Counted from the first letter of the stretch, positions 1-7,590 are shown. The stretch is 7,955 nt of DNA from Deltaproteobacteria bacterium (GCA_019309945.1 JAFDFH010000111.1:1-7955), one strand, 5' to 3'. Made by a program: numbers and translations. Notes: generated from the sequence alone by a model not told the origin.

Positions 1-305
1 ATGGGAGCCAGCACGACCTGCAGAATCTGAATGACGATAAAAGCTACGGGAGCTCCCAGTCCAAATGCAGCAATGAATGTTTTGATCTGTTCTCTGTCCG
101 CAAAAAGATGATAATAGTGGACGATCCTTTCCCCCAACGGCACTCTGAAAAAATATCCCAGCAAAGCAAGGGCGCACAACAATGTGATGAGCAGGTATAT
201 GTTTACAGGAATCAGGGATCGGGTTTTGGTTTCGTCTTCAGATCTTCTTTGCGGTGGGCCATCACAACCCATTGCGCCTATCCCCTGTTTCTGCGGTCTG
301 ATCAT
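1..305 (-). CDS. TVP38/TMEM64 (VTT-domain) family membrane protein, N-terminal part
   Basis: This is the first ~101 residues of an integral membrane protein; the rest lies beyond position 1. A polar, charged N-terminus is followed by a hydrophobic helix around residues 30-48 (NIYLLITLLCALALLGYFF), a short soluble stretch (HYYHLFADREQIKTFIAAFG), then GLGAPVAFIVIQILQVVLAP. That last motif is the characteristic entry into the VTT/SNARE-associated domain of TVP38/TMEM64 proteins (DedA superfamily relatives). The family acts in the inner membrane; some superfamily members are lipid scramblases or flippases, but the substrate here cannot be read from sequence. The ATG at 305 overlaps the pgk stop in an ATGA, suggesting translational coupling. 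An in-frame ATG at 272 is preceded by AGGGG at about nine bases and is a fair alternative start. Family assignment is fairly secure; exact role is unknown. Confidence 0.8.
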   Translation of the reverse strand, partial: MIRPQKQGIGAMGCDGPPQRRSEDETKTRSLIPVNIYLLITLLCALALLGYFFRVPLGERIVHYYHLFADREQIKTFIAAFGLGAPVAFIVIQILQVVLAP

Positions 306-1394
306 CGCGCATTGGCTGCTTCCAGTGCAGTTACGGCCGGCAAGGCTTCACCTTCCATCAGTTGGAGGAAAGCCCCGCCGCCGGTCGAAATATAGGTGAT
401 GCGGTCCTTTTCCCCGGCTTTATGGATGGCCACATCGGTATCGCCGCCTCCGACGATGGAAAGCGCGTAGGAATTGGCCACGGCGTTGACCATGGCGAGG
501 GTTCCCCGGCTGAAAGCATCGATCTCAAATACACCCAGGGGGCCATTCCAGACAATTGTCTTGGCGTCATATAAAACTTCAGAATAAAGTAAAGACGTTG
601 CGGGGCCAATGTCCAGGGCCATCCACTCCGGGTGAATTTCCTGTACCGATACAATTTTGGTCGAAACCTTTGGATCCATTTCACGGGCAACCACCACATC
701 CACAGGGAGATAGAACTTGATGCGGTTTTCCTCCGCTTTTTTCATCACGGATTTTGCAACCTCAACAAGATCCTCCTCAACCATTGATGAGCTTACTCGA
801 TACTTTGGAACCTCCCACAATGGCTACCAGGGGACGCCGGGGATCCGCCATCGCCTTTTTAAAATAATTGAGTTCTTTTTGCAGCAAAAAACCGGCACCG
901 CATACCGGCACGTACTTTGTAATGGCTACAACGGAAGCATTGACACGATGAGATACGGCAAACGCGTCATTGATGTAAACGTCACACAGTTGGGCGAGCA
1001 GCTGCGCAAAGGCATCATCATTTTGCTCTTCTTCGGGATGAAATCGCAGATTCTCAAGCAGCACCACATCTCCCGGTTGCATATCGGCGACCAGCGCATC
1101 AACATCGGCTCCGATACAATCAGTTGCCATCTTAACCTCCGTCCCAAGAAGCCGGCCCAGCCGTTTCGATACGGGCGACAAGCTGAATTCGGGCATGTTT
1201 TTTCCCTTTGGTCTTCCCAGATGTGAAGCAATGATGACCTTCGCTTGACGGTCCAGGGCGTAGCACAGGGTCGGTATAACCCCTTTAATCCTGGAATCGT
1301 CTGCAATATTCTGGTATTCATCCATGGGTACGTTAAAATCGACCCGGACAACAACGCGCTTTCCTGAAATCGGTATGTTTTTGATGGATATCAT
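302..1394 (-). pseudogene. pgk: phosphoglycerate kinase, interrupted by an internal deletion/frameshift
   Basis: Phosphoglycerate kinase transfers phosphate between 1,3-bisphosphoglycerate and ADP in cytosolic glycolysis/gluconeogenesis. The first frame (1394-777, 205 residues) starts MISIKNIPISGKRVVVRVDF and carries RVDFNVP (17-23), SHLGRPKG (57-64), LLENLRFHPEEE (112-123), VNASVV (151-156) and the nucleotide-domain GGSKVSSK (194-201), then stops. The second frame, ending at 302, resumes with MVEEDLVEVAKSV (from 784) and contains FYLPVDVVVA, VWNGPLGVFEIDAFS, IVGGGDTDVA and STGGGAFLQLMEG, so the C-terminus is intact. Compared with the usual family pattern, about 32 residues are absent, including the conserved GG-A-TF nucleotide-binding segment. 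The locus is 1093 bases; adding about 95 would give one frame of the usual ~395 residues. No other lesion is visible, so this is either a recent mutation or an assembly/sequencing error. The start is fixed by GGAGG seven bases upstream. The start overlaps the preceding gene and the stop overlaps the following gene, each by ATGA. Confidence 0.9.
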
Positions 1395-1408
1395 GGTTTT
1401 TCCTCCGT
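1371..1408 (-). promoter_or_regulatory. strong ribosome-binding site and coupled start of pgk
   Basis: On the minus strand GGAGG lies seven bases before the ATG at 1394, inside the last codons of the upstream small gene. Together with the ATGA stop/start overlap it fixes the pgk start over longer readings of the same frame, which would begin as far up as 1556 and lack family similarity. Confidence 0.75.
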
Positions 1409-1678
1409 ATTCTGCATTTCCTTTTTCCGGCGCTGAAGATCTTTCTTCCGGGCCCATCTTTCCAGAAAATTCATCATGCCGGATGTATAGGCTCGGTCGA
1501 CAAACTCTTCCCGGACTCTGAGCCCACCGGGTCCCCCCATGGCGGATCGCATACAATCGGTTTTATACACGCACGGAAAACACCGTTCCGGGGCCTTTCG
1601 GAAACCATCCGCTCCTTCTGGAAAAACAGAATCCAGCACCCCGAAACAGGTCGGGTATTTTTTCTTCCCATCGATCAT
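1391..1678 (-). CDS. small conserved-looking four-cysteine protein of unknown function
   Basis: This is a 95-residue soluble protein with no signal peptide or membrane helix. Four cysteines stand out: Cys11 in PTCFGVLD, then Cys33, Cys36 and Cys42 in a C-x2-C-x5-C cluster (ERCFPCVYKTDC). This looks like a site for a metal or an iron-sulfur cluster, though no named family is certain. The middle (GLRVREEFVDRAYTSGMMNFLERW) is probably helical, and the tail (KKDLQRRKKEMQ) is strongly basic. The gene sits 27 bases after radC, and its stop codon overlaps the pgk start in ATGA, so it is probably translated with pgk. The ATG at 1678 is the only ATG that includes Cys11, since an in-frame stop lies 30 bases upstream; its ribosome-binding site is weak (CTGGAA). 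The well-formed protein, the operon position and the overlap argue for a real gene. I cannot give it a function. Confidence 0.75.
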   Translation of the reverse strand: MIDGKKKYPTCFGVLDSVFPEGADGFRKAPERCFPCVYKTDCMRSAMGGPGGLRVREEFVDRAYTSGMMNFLERWARKKDLQRRKKEMQNTEEKP

Positions 1679-1705
1679 GATGACATTCCAGTTGTCTTTT
1701 GTAAA

Positions 1706-2428
1706 TTATTGCCAAGCGGTATCATAATCACGATTCATTTTTGCGATATAGCCCTGATCCGCAAAGCTGAAATACCGGCTGTCACCCATTATCAGATGCT
1801 CGTGAACCGTTATCCCCATTACCCTACAGGCATAAACAAGCTGTCGCGTCACGGAAACGTCTTCTTCGGATGGGTGGGGGTCACCCGAAGGATGGTTGTG
1901 AGCAAAAATAAGGGCTGCGGCTTGATGATTAAGGGCTGACCGAACCACTTCGCGAGGATACACCGAACTGGCGGTTAGCGTCCCTTCAAAGAGGGTTGCG
2001 GATGTGATCACCCGATTTTTAGCGTCGAGATAAATAACCTCGAAACATTCTCGGCCTTTGTCCCTTATGCTGTGGCAGAGATAATCGAACAGGTCTTTTG
2101 AGCTATTTAAAGCATCTTTTTTTATCAACCGCTTTTCAAGATAACGTTCGGCCACCGCCTTGATCAACTTTATTCCAAACAAATTTTTAGGCCCGATTCC
2201 TTTGACTTCACAAAGTTCCCGGGGCGAGGCTTCGAGTACACCCTGGAAGGTTCTAAATCTTTTCAGGGCTGCTTTGGCGGCATCCTTGCAGTCCTTTCTA
2301 GGGGTGGCAATGGTTAAAAGGAGTTCAATTACTTCGTAGTCGTGGAAGCCGGCGAGTCCTGCAGCAAAAAATCTCGCGCGCAACCGTTGCCGGTGCCCAT
2401 CGCCTTTATTTACTTTGCTTTTGTCCAT
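1706..2428 (-). CDS. radC: RadC family protein (JAMM/MPN+ domain)
   Basis: The product has 240 residues, a little over the usual ~225. The N-terminal part (GHRQRLRARFFAAG, then YEVIELLLTIATPRKD) is the UPF0758 helical region. A helix-hairpin-helix follows at about 74-90 (EVKGIGPKNLFGIKLIK). The C-terminal MPN+ domain has the full zinc-site set: Glu160 in YPREVV, and His177, His179, Ser181 and Asp190 in HNHPSGDPHPSEED. By family knowledge RadC was named for a proposed DNA-repair role that is now doubted; the domain is that of a metal-dependent hydrolase, often tied to recombination or competence, and the substrate is unsettled. The gene begins 17 bases after gpsA and ends 27 bases before the four-cysteine gene, consistent with one transcript. 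Its ribosome-binding site (CTGGA) is weak, and the start is supported by the typical family N-terminus. Confidence 0.95.
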   Translation of the reverse strand: MDKSKVNKGDGHRQRLRARFFAAGLAGFHDYEVIELLLTIATPRKDCKDAAKAALKRFRTFQGVLEASPRELCEVKGIGPKNLFGIKLIKAVAERYLEKRLIKKDALNSSKDLFDYLCHSIRDKGRECFEVIYLDAKNRVITSATLFEGTLTASSVYPREVVRSALNHQAAALIFAHNHPSGDPHPSEEDVSVTRQLVYACRVMGITVHEHLIMGDSRYFSFADQGYIAKMNRDYDTAWQ

Positions 2429-2445
2429 GTGTCCAGGATGTCAAG

Positions 2446-3480
2446 TTAATATCCATCAAACTCCTGCTTAAGGTCGCGTGTCATCAGATTGTAAAGCGCT
2501 TCCTTGGGTGAAAGATCTTCATAAAGAATGCGATAAATCTCGTGGGAAATAGGCATTTCAACATTGAGCTTGCGGGATAGATTGTAAACCGACCGGGCGG
2601 TTTTTACACCCTCAGCGACCATTCGTGATTCAGCCAGGATTTCCTTTAGCTTCATCCCCTCCCCGATCTTTTTTCCAACGCGGTGATTTCTGCTGAGGTC
2701 TCCGGTGCAGGTCAGAATCAAATCACCCACACCCGCTAGCCCTGTAAAAGTTCGCGAATTGGCCCCGAGCTTCAGTCCCAAACGTCTGATTTCCGTCAAC
2801 CCCCTCGTAATCAAGGCCGCCCTGGTATTTAATCCAAGCCCCAGACCATCGATGATTCCGGCCGCAATGGCAATAACATTCTTGACCGCACCCCCCAGTT
2901 CCACGCCAATGATGTCATCACTTGTATAGACTCTGAAAAAGGGTTTTGCAAAAATGTGCTGAACAAAGGTTGCCACTTTGGGGTCTTGGGATGCCACCGT
3001 GACGACCGTGGGGACATTCGATGCGACTTCCCTGGCAAAACTCGGACCGGAAAGAACCGCAAATTGGCCTTCAGGCACATCCGCAAGAACCTCTTTAAGC
3101 ACGCCGGACATGGTTAAATGGGTCTTGTTTTCAATCCCTTTTGAGGCCGACACAATAATCACCTCCTTTGAAACATTCCCGGCCAGGCCCCGGGCAACTT
3201 CACGCATCACATGGGACGGGACGACAATCAGGATGAGATCCTTGCCTGAAACGACCCGGGTGATGTCGTTAAACGCAACTATATGGGTGGAAAGGGAAAA
3301 ACCTGGTAGAAAAACGATGTTTTCGCGATGGGTTTGAATCTGGTCCCGAACATCTTTTTCAAAAGCCCAAAGATCTATTTTAAAACCTTTCGAGGCCAAA
3401 AGATTGGCAAGGGCGGTGCCCCAGCTTCCAGCCCCCACAACGCCTATTTTTATGGAATCGGCATCAACATGATTTTTCAT
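2446..3480 (-). CDS. gpsA: NAD(P)-dependent glycerol-3-phosphate dehydrogenase
   Basis: GpsA reduces dihydroxyacetone phosphate to sn-glycerol 3-phosphate in the cytosol, providing the backbone for phospholipids. The 344-residue product is slightly long because of an N-terminal extension of about ten residues before the Rossmann motif IGVVGAGSWGTALA (12-25). Other family marks are SASKGIE (111-117, substrate-binding Lys114), LSGPSFAREV (143-152), GGAVKNVIAIAAG (196-208, catalytic Lys200), GLNTRAALITRGL (216-228) and GLAGVGDLILTCTG (247-260). No key residue is missing. The ATG at 3480 overlaps the gyrA stop in ATGA, which supports this start and implies translational coupling to gyrA. The gene has no promoter of its own that I can see. 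Confidence 0.97.
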   Translation of the reverse strand: MKNHVDADSIKIGVVGAGSWGTALANLLASKGFKIDLWAFEKDVRDQIQTHRENIVFLPGFSLSTHIVAFNDITRVVSGKDLILIVVPSHVMREVARGLAGNVSKEVIIVSASKGIENKTHLTMSGVLKEVLADVPEGQFAVLSGPSFAREVASNVPTVVTVASQDPKVATFVQHIFAKPFFRVYTSDDIIGVELGGAVKNVIAIAAGIIDGLGLGLNTRAALITRGLTEIRRLGLKLGANSRTFTGLAGVGDLILTCTGDLSRNHRVGKKIGEGMKLKEILAESRMVAEGVKTARSVYNLSRKLNVEMPISHEIYRILYEDLSPKEALYNLMTRDLKQEFDGY

Positions 3481-5918
3481 AACAAGGTGTGATCTTCCTT
3501 TTCAGCAAGCCTGACGGCCCCGACAACACGCTCGCCGGCCTTTATCCCAATGAGCTTGACCCCCTGGGTGTTCCGGCTGATCACCGAAATCCCTTTTATG
3601 GGCATGCGTATAATCTTACCGCTATTCGTTATGAGCATCAGGTCGTCATCTTCTTCAACAAGAAGTATTTCAACGACCATTCCGTTGCGCTCACTGGTCT
3701 TGATTGTAATAACCCCCTTACCGCCGCGTTTCCGGACCGGATATTCATCGATGACGGTTCTTTTTCCGTACCCGTTTTCCGTCACCGCAAAAAGAGTCTG
3801 GCCGTGTTTTAAAACTTCCATTCCCACAATCCGATCCCCAGGGTCCAAACGCATTCCCCGCACGCCCATGCTGACACGCCCGGATGGACGAACATTAGAC
3901 TCGTGAAAGCGTATGGATTTTCCCATTAAAGATCCGAGGAAGACATTCAGGTTCCCATCAGTGATTCTGGCTGTGATTAACTCGTCACCGGGAATGAGAT
4001 TCAGGGCAATAATTCCGCCGGTTCTAGGACGGCTGAAGGCCATCAAATCGGTCTTTTTAACCAGTCCGGTTCGCGTGGCCATAATAATGTGAAACCCGGG
4101 CTCAAATGACGGCACGGCAAGCACGGTAGTCATTCTTTCATCAGGCAAAAAATTGAGAAGATTAACAATTGCCTTGCCGCGGCTCTGGCGGCTGGCTTGA
4201 GGAATGTCGTATACCTTTAACCAGTACACTCTTCCCCGGTTTGTGAAAAACAGGAAGGTATGGTGAGTGGAAGCGACAAAAAGGAGCTTTACAAAATCTT
4301 CGTCCTTGGTTCCCATTGCAGTCTTCCCTTTTCCGCCGCGACGCTGACTCTGATAAAGCGTAATCGGGTTCCGTTTGATATAACCCGTGTTTGAAATGGT
4401 TACGACCATGTCCTCCTCAACAATCATATCTTCGATGGTAATCTCTTTGGTCGCTTCAACGATCTCTGTGCGGCGCAGGTCTCCAAACGCTTCCTGCATT
4501 TCGGAAAGCTCGTCTTTAATAATATTAAGCACCAGGCGCTCGCTGCCGAGGATCTCTTTAAATCGGGCAATATCCTTGAGCACACTTTCATATTCTTCCA
4601 GTATTTTTTCCCGTTCCAGACCGGTAAGCCGCTGAAGGCGCATATCCAGAATTGCCTGGGCCTGGATTTTCGTCAACTTGAATATCTCGATGAGGCGATC
4701 CCTGGCCTCCTTGGGGGTTTTTGATTCACGAATAAGGGTGACCACCTGATCAAGATTATCCAGGGCGATTTTAAGGCCTTCAAGGATATGGGCACGCTCT
4801 TCAGCTTTTTTCAGATCAAAGCGCGTCCGTTTGACGACGATTTCCTGCCGATGCAGGATGAAGTGCTGAAGAAGATCTTTGAGGTTCAATACTTCCGGCC
4901 GGTTATTGACTACCCCCAGAAAAATGATACCAAAGGTGTTTTCCAACTGGGTATGCTTATAAAGCTGATTCACAATCACCCCTGATATTTGATCTTTTTT
5001 TAGGGCCAATGCAATCCGCATACCTTCCCTGTCAGATTCGTCCCTTACATATTTTACACCTTCAATCTGCTTATTTTTCATCAGGTCTGCAATCTTCTCG
5101 ATCAGCCTGGATTTGTTGACCTGATAGGGAATTTCTGTAATGATAATAGTTTCTCTTTGGGTCCTTTTGTCCTTTTCAACAATTACCCTTCCCCTGATCC
5201 GGATAATACCCCGGCCGGTCTCATACGCATCAACGATGCCTTTATCCCCATAAATAATACCTGCAGTGGGGAAGTCAGGACCAGGGATGATCTTCATAAG
5301 ATCCTGACAGGTGACACCGGGACGGTCGATTAGCGCTTTAATCCCTTCAATAATCTCGGTCAGATTGTGGGGCGGTATGTTTGTCGCCATGCCGACGGCA
5401 ATACCGGCTGAACCGTTTACCAAAAGGGCGGGAATCTTAGCGGGCAGGACAGTAGGTTCTGACAGGGATTCGTCATAATTCGGCACAAACTCAACGGTTT
5501 CCTTATCAAGATCCTCCAGCATCTGGTGGGCCATCCGCATCATCCGGATCTCCGTGTAGCGCATCGCAGCAGGAGGATCGCCATCGACGGAACCAAAGTT
5601 GCCCTGGCCGTCTACGAGCGGATAACGCATCGAAAAGTCCTGGGCCATGCGAACGATGGTATCATAAACCGCGGAATCACCATGGGGGTGATACTTGCCG
5701 ATCACATCACCGACAATCCGGGCGGATTTTTTATACGGTTTATTCCAATCGTTCTTCAACTCCTGCATCGCGAACAAAACACGTCGGTGAACGGGTTTCA
5801 GGCCATCACGAACATCGGGCAAGGCCCTTCCAATGATCACGCTCATGGCATAATCGAGATAGGATTTTTTCAGCTCACTCTCGATGCTGATAACGGGATG
5901 TTTCTCTGTCAACATCAT
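3477..5918 (-). CDS. gyrA: DNA gyrase subunit A
   Basis: GyrA is the breakage-reunion subunit of the A2B2 type II topoisomerase that introduces negative supercoils using ATP. The 813-residue protein has the winged-helix/tower core in its first ~500 residues. The catalytic tyrosine is Tyr121 in AMRYTEIR (Tyr122 in E. coli). The quinolone-determining stretch is YHPHGDSAVYDTIVRMAQ, with Ser82 and Asp86 at the usual resistance positions, i.e. wild-type residues. The C-terminal pinwheel domain starts near 500 and has the GyrA box QRRGGKG at 525-531, which separates it from ParC; a related RKRGGKG occurs at 729-735 in a later blade. Translation starts at the tandem ATG 5918/5915 with AGG seven bases upstream. 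gyrB is not adjacent; the upstream neighbour is an AI-2E family gene 60 bases away, and gpsA overlaps downstream. Confidence 0.98.
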   Translation of the reverse strand: MMLTEKHPVISIESELKKSYLDYAMSVIIGRALPDVRDGLKPVHRRVLFAMQELKNDWNKPYKKSARIVGDVIGKYHPHGDSAVYDTIVRMAQDFSMRYPLVDGQGNFGSVDGDPPAAMRYTEIRMMRMAHQMLEDLDKETVEFVPNYDESLSEPTVLPAKIPALLVNGSAGIAVGMATNIPPHNLTEIIEGIKALIDRPGVTCQDLMKIIPGPDFPTAGIIYGDKGIVDAYETGRGIIRIRGRVIVEKDKRTQRETIIITEIPYQVNKSRLIEKIADLMKNKQIEGVKYVRDESDREGMRIALALKKDQISGVIVNQLYKHTQLENTFGIIFLGVVNNRPEVLNLKDLLQHFILHRQEIVVKRTRFDLKKAEERAHILEGLKIALDNLDQVVTLIRESKTPKEARDRLIEIFKLTKIQAQAILDMRLQRLTGLEREKILEEYESVLKDIARFKEILGSERLVLNIIKDELSEMQEAFGDLRRTEIVEATKEITIEDMIVEEDMVVTISNTGYIKRNPITLYQSQRRGGKGKTAMGTKDEDFVKLLFVASTHHTFLFFTNRGRVYWLKVYDIPQASRQSRGKAIVNLLNFLPDERMTTVLAVPSFEPGFHIIMATRTGLVKKTDLMAFSRPRTGGIIALNLIPGDELITARITDGNLNVFLGSLMGKSIRFHESNVRPSGRVSMGVRGMRLDPGDRIVGMEVLKHGQTLFAVTENGYGKRTVIDEYPVRKRGGKGVITIKTSERNGMVVEILLVEEDDDLMLITNSGKIIRMPIKGISVISRNTQGVKLIGIKAGERVVGAVRLAEKEDHTLL

Positions 5919-5978
5919 TACAATACCTGGTGTTTATTGGTTTTTGGTAATCGTTCAAAGATCACTCGATGAACGGCT
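5919..5978 (-). other. gap between the AI-2E gene and gyrA with a weak hairpin
   Basis: This 60-base gap contains a six-base inverted repeat, CGTTCA (5952-5957) and TGAACG (5970-5975), with a 12-base loop and no T-run after it. It does not look like an intrinsic terminator, so read-through into gyrA is possible. I see no convincing promoter in it. Confidence 0.35.
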
Positions 5979-7061
5979 TCATTGCTTATCAGATCCAATC
6001 AGTTTCTGGTAACTGGCGTAGTAAATATCGGTTAACGTAAAAAATGCTGTTGCAATGAGGGGGCCGTAAATAATCCCCAGGATTCCGAAAAGGTTCAATC
6101 CGCCCATTATGGCAAGAAAGACGACCAGGGTATGCATTTTTACCCGCTCTCCCACCAGTTTGGGCTTAAAAAGGTATTCAATACCACCGGAGAGGACGAG
6201 GTAAAAGACCACAAAAAATATTCCCGCGGCAATCCTTCCTTTTAAGAAAAGATAAACGGCTGCAGGGATGAACACTATGCCTATCCCGATAATCGGAAGA
6301 AATGCGAGTAACCCCATGATAACACCCCACAGGAACGGGGATTGAAAACCGAAAAGGGAAAAAACAATCCCCCCGAATGAGCCCTGGATCAAACCGCCAA
6401 GTCCATTCCCGATAAGAACCGCACCGGACATATCCTTAAACTTTTGAATCAGCTTTTCATCCTGTTCTTTTGGCAGAGGGGAAAGATCAATGATGAACGC
6501 AATCAAGCGGCTTCCATCGATTAAAAGAAAATAGATGACCAGAAGCATGAAAAAAAAGTTGATTATAAAACTAAAAAAATTCGATGCGATTGAGCTGGCC
6601 TGCCTATATAGAAAAAGGCCCACAATCTTGCCAAGTTCCGTAATGCCTTTATTCAGTTGCTCACCGGTAAACTCGATGTTAAAATTGGCGAAAAGCTGTG
6701 TTATCCTGTCAAACAGCCTGCTGCTTTCAATAAGATTCTTGAGTTGGTCACTCAGAACCGCGTCCTTGGCAGTAAGATATAGGTCATAAGCCTCTCTTGA
6801 TAAAACTCCCACAAAAAATACAATCGGTATAAAGATAGTAAAAAAAATCAAGATGCATGTTACCAAAGAGGCGAAGGGGGGCTTTGTTTTACCTTTTATT
6901 TGTATGAAATTGTAAACCGGTTTGAATACGCCGGTCACAACGCCGCCAAGGATAATAATCGATATAAAAGGCCAGAGAAGCCAGCCCAGCAAGAAAATTG
7001 AGACAAGAAAAAGGCCCAGGAAATACCATAAAATAATATCCTGGGAAGTTCTATTTCCCAT
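5979..7061 (-). CDS. AI-2E family transporter (PerM/TqsA-like membrane protein)
   Basis: This 360-residue polytopic inner-membrane protein has the AI-2E/UPF0118 layout. Two hydrophobic helices lie near the N-terminus (LGLFLVSIFLLGWLL and FISIIILGGVVTGV), with a third around residues 65-87. A soluble stretch of about 60 residues follows (REAYDLYLTAKDAVL onward), then several helices in the C-terminal half. Family-typical C-terminal motifs are GFQSPFLWGVIMGLLAFLPIIG, a loop with KPKLVGERVKMHTLVVFLAIMGGLNLFGILGIIYGPL, and the aromatic tail. Members have been linked to autoinducer-2 export or Na+/H+ antiport, but most have no known substrate, so only the family is assigned. The ATG at 7061 is chosen because AGGAGG sits five bases upstream; a GTG five codons earlier (7076) would place that site inside the gene. 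It is followed after 60 bases by gyrA. Confidence 0.92.
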   Translation of the reverse strand: MGNRTSQDIILWYFLGLFLVSIFLLGWLLWPFISIIILGGVVTGVFKPVYNFIQIKGKTKPPFASLVTCILIFFTIFIPIVFFVGVLSREAYDLYLTAKDAVLSDQLKNLIESSRLFDRITQLFANFNIEFTGEQLNKGITELGKIVGLFLYRQASSIASNFFSFIINFFFMLLVIYFLLIDGSRLIAFIIDLSPLPKEQDEKLIQKFKDMSGAVLIGNGLGGLIQGSFGGIVFSLFGFQSPFLWGVIMGLLAFLPIIGIGIVFIPAAVYLFLKGRIAAGIFFVVFYLVLSGGIEYLFKPKLVGERVKMHTLVVFLAIMGGLNLFGILGIIYGPLIATAFFTLTDIYYASYQKLIGSDKQ

Positions 7062-7111
7062 TAATGCCTCCTGCACAAATTAATTCGACAGGGTATAAAA
7101 TGTGTTGGCCG

Positions 7112-7246
7112 CCGTGCCTGACCGTAAAAAAACATTTCCCACTAGCGGCGGGATTCAAGTTCAAGGCCGACATCCCCCTGAATTGAAATTAACAACCTGA
7201 AAACATAAAGTATTTTGAGAATTAAAATTTGGGTCTGGCACAGACC
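7112..7246. repeat. possible eroded inverted-repeat element
   Basis: CCGTGCCTGACC (7112-7123) is a 10-of-12 inverted match to GGTCTGGCACAG (7232-7243), and both copies have an A/T-rich run on the inner side. The right copy also forms a tight hairpin, GGTCTG-gca-CAGACC (7232-7246). The arrangement resembles the ends of a small non-coding element of about 135 bp or a REP-type repeat. The match is short and could be chance. Confidence 0.25.
7232..7246. repeat. perfect six-base-pair hairpin, possible weak terminator
   Basis: GGTCTG and CAGACC pair perfectly around a three-base loop. Read on the minus strand, the stem is followed by CAAATTTT. It could therefore end transcription from the 51-residue gene upstream, but the T-run is poor and the stem lies about 190 bases past that gene. 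It may simply be part of the repeat described for 7112-7246. Confidence 0.3.
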
Positions 7247-7434
7247 TGCCGGCCACAATCTCGGTGCAGGCAGATATCGGGGAAAAGAGGACGTCTTCTA
7301 CATTGCCGCTGGTATTGTGTAAACTTGAAAGGCAGGCTTTTCAGGCATTTCCCAATAAAACGTTTACCCGCTCGAAACATTAGCTTATTGCAGGCCAATC
7401 GAGTTGATGGGGAAATCGTTCTTTAAAGGATACC

Positions 7435-7590
7435 TTACTTTCGAATAACACCGCCGGCTACCAGTAAAAGAAGGATTTCATAAATGAAAACCGGAGGATA
7501 GCTCCCAAAAATAGCGTAAACAATACCGCCGCCAACAATGGCAGGTACACCACAGAAAACCAAAATACCCAACTGCCTGCTGATGTTCAT
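7435..7590 (-). CDS. small two-helix membrane protein of unknown function
   Basis: This 51-residue open frame starts MNISRQLGILVFCGVPAI and ends LLLLVAGGVIRK. It has two hydrophobic segments, about 7-28 (LGILVFCGVPAIVGGGIVYAIF) and 34-48 (VFIYEILLLLVAGGV), joined by a short GSYPP turn, and one basic residue pair at the C-terminus. It has no charged residue in the helices except one Glu in the second. A good ribosome-binding site (AAGGGAG, about ten bases before ATG 7590) supports translation. It stands alone, divergent from the NRDE-family gene and about 370 bases from the AI-2E gene. I do not recognise a family; the hydrophobic pattern, the start signal and the position after a promoter-like region are the evidence. 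Confidence 0.6.
   Translation of the reverse strand: MNISRQLGILVFCGVPAIVGGGIVYAIFGSYPPVFIYEILLLLVAGGVIRK

Larger units (their letters stand above)
7062..7434. other. intergenic region without a convincing gene
   Basis: These 373 bases separate the 51-residue membrane protein gene from the AI-2E gene. The ribosome-binding site AGGAGG of the AI-2E gene lies at its lower edge. There are T/A-rich stretches but no promoter with both boxes and good spacing that I would defend. The plus-strand reading frame at 7229-7426 starts with TTG and resembles no protein. The notable content is a small hairpin at 7232-7246 and a diverged inverted copy of part of it at 7112-7123, listed separately. Confidence 0.5.

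Noticed and set aside
777..820. Programmed ribosomal frameshift in pgk
   Set aside because: There is no slippery sequence or stimulatory structure, and a frame change alone would not supply the roughly 32 missing family residues.
717..1226. Plus-strand 169-residue reading frame opposite pgk
   Set aside because: It is an antisense shadow of strongly conserved pgk sequence and resembles no protein.
777..1556. Longer pgk start at 1556
   Set aside because: The extra 54 residues lie inside the four-cysteine gene in another frame and are unlike any Pgk N-terminus; GGAGG before 1394 fixes the start.
3477..5918. ParC instead of GyrA
   Set aside because: The full-length C-terminal domain carries the canonical GyrA box QRRGGKG at 525-531, which is typical of GyrA.
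5952..5975. Intrinsic terminator between the AI-2E gene and gyrA
   Set aside because: The stem is only six base pairs with a 12-base loop and has no following T-run.
7229..7426. Plus-strand 65-residue reading frame
   Set aside because: It starts with TTG, has no ribosome-binding site, has an Arg/Cys-rich composition like no known protein and contains the hairpin at 7232-7246.
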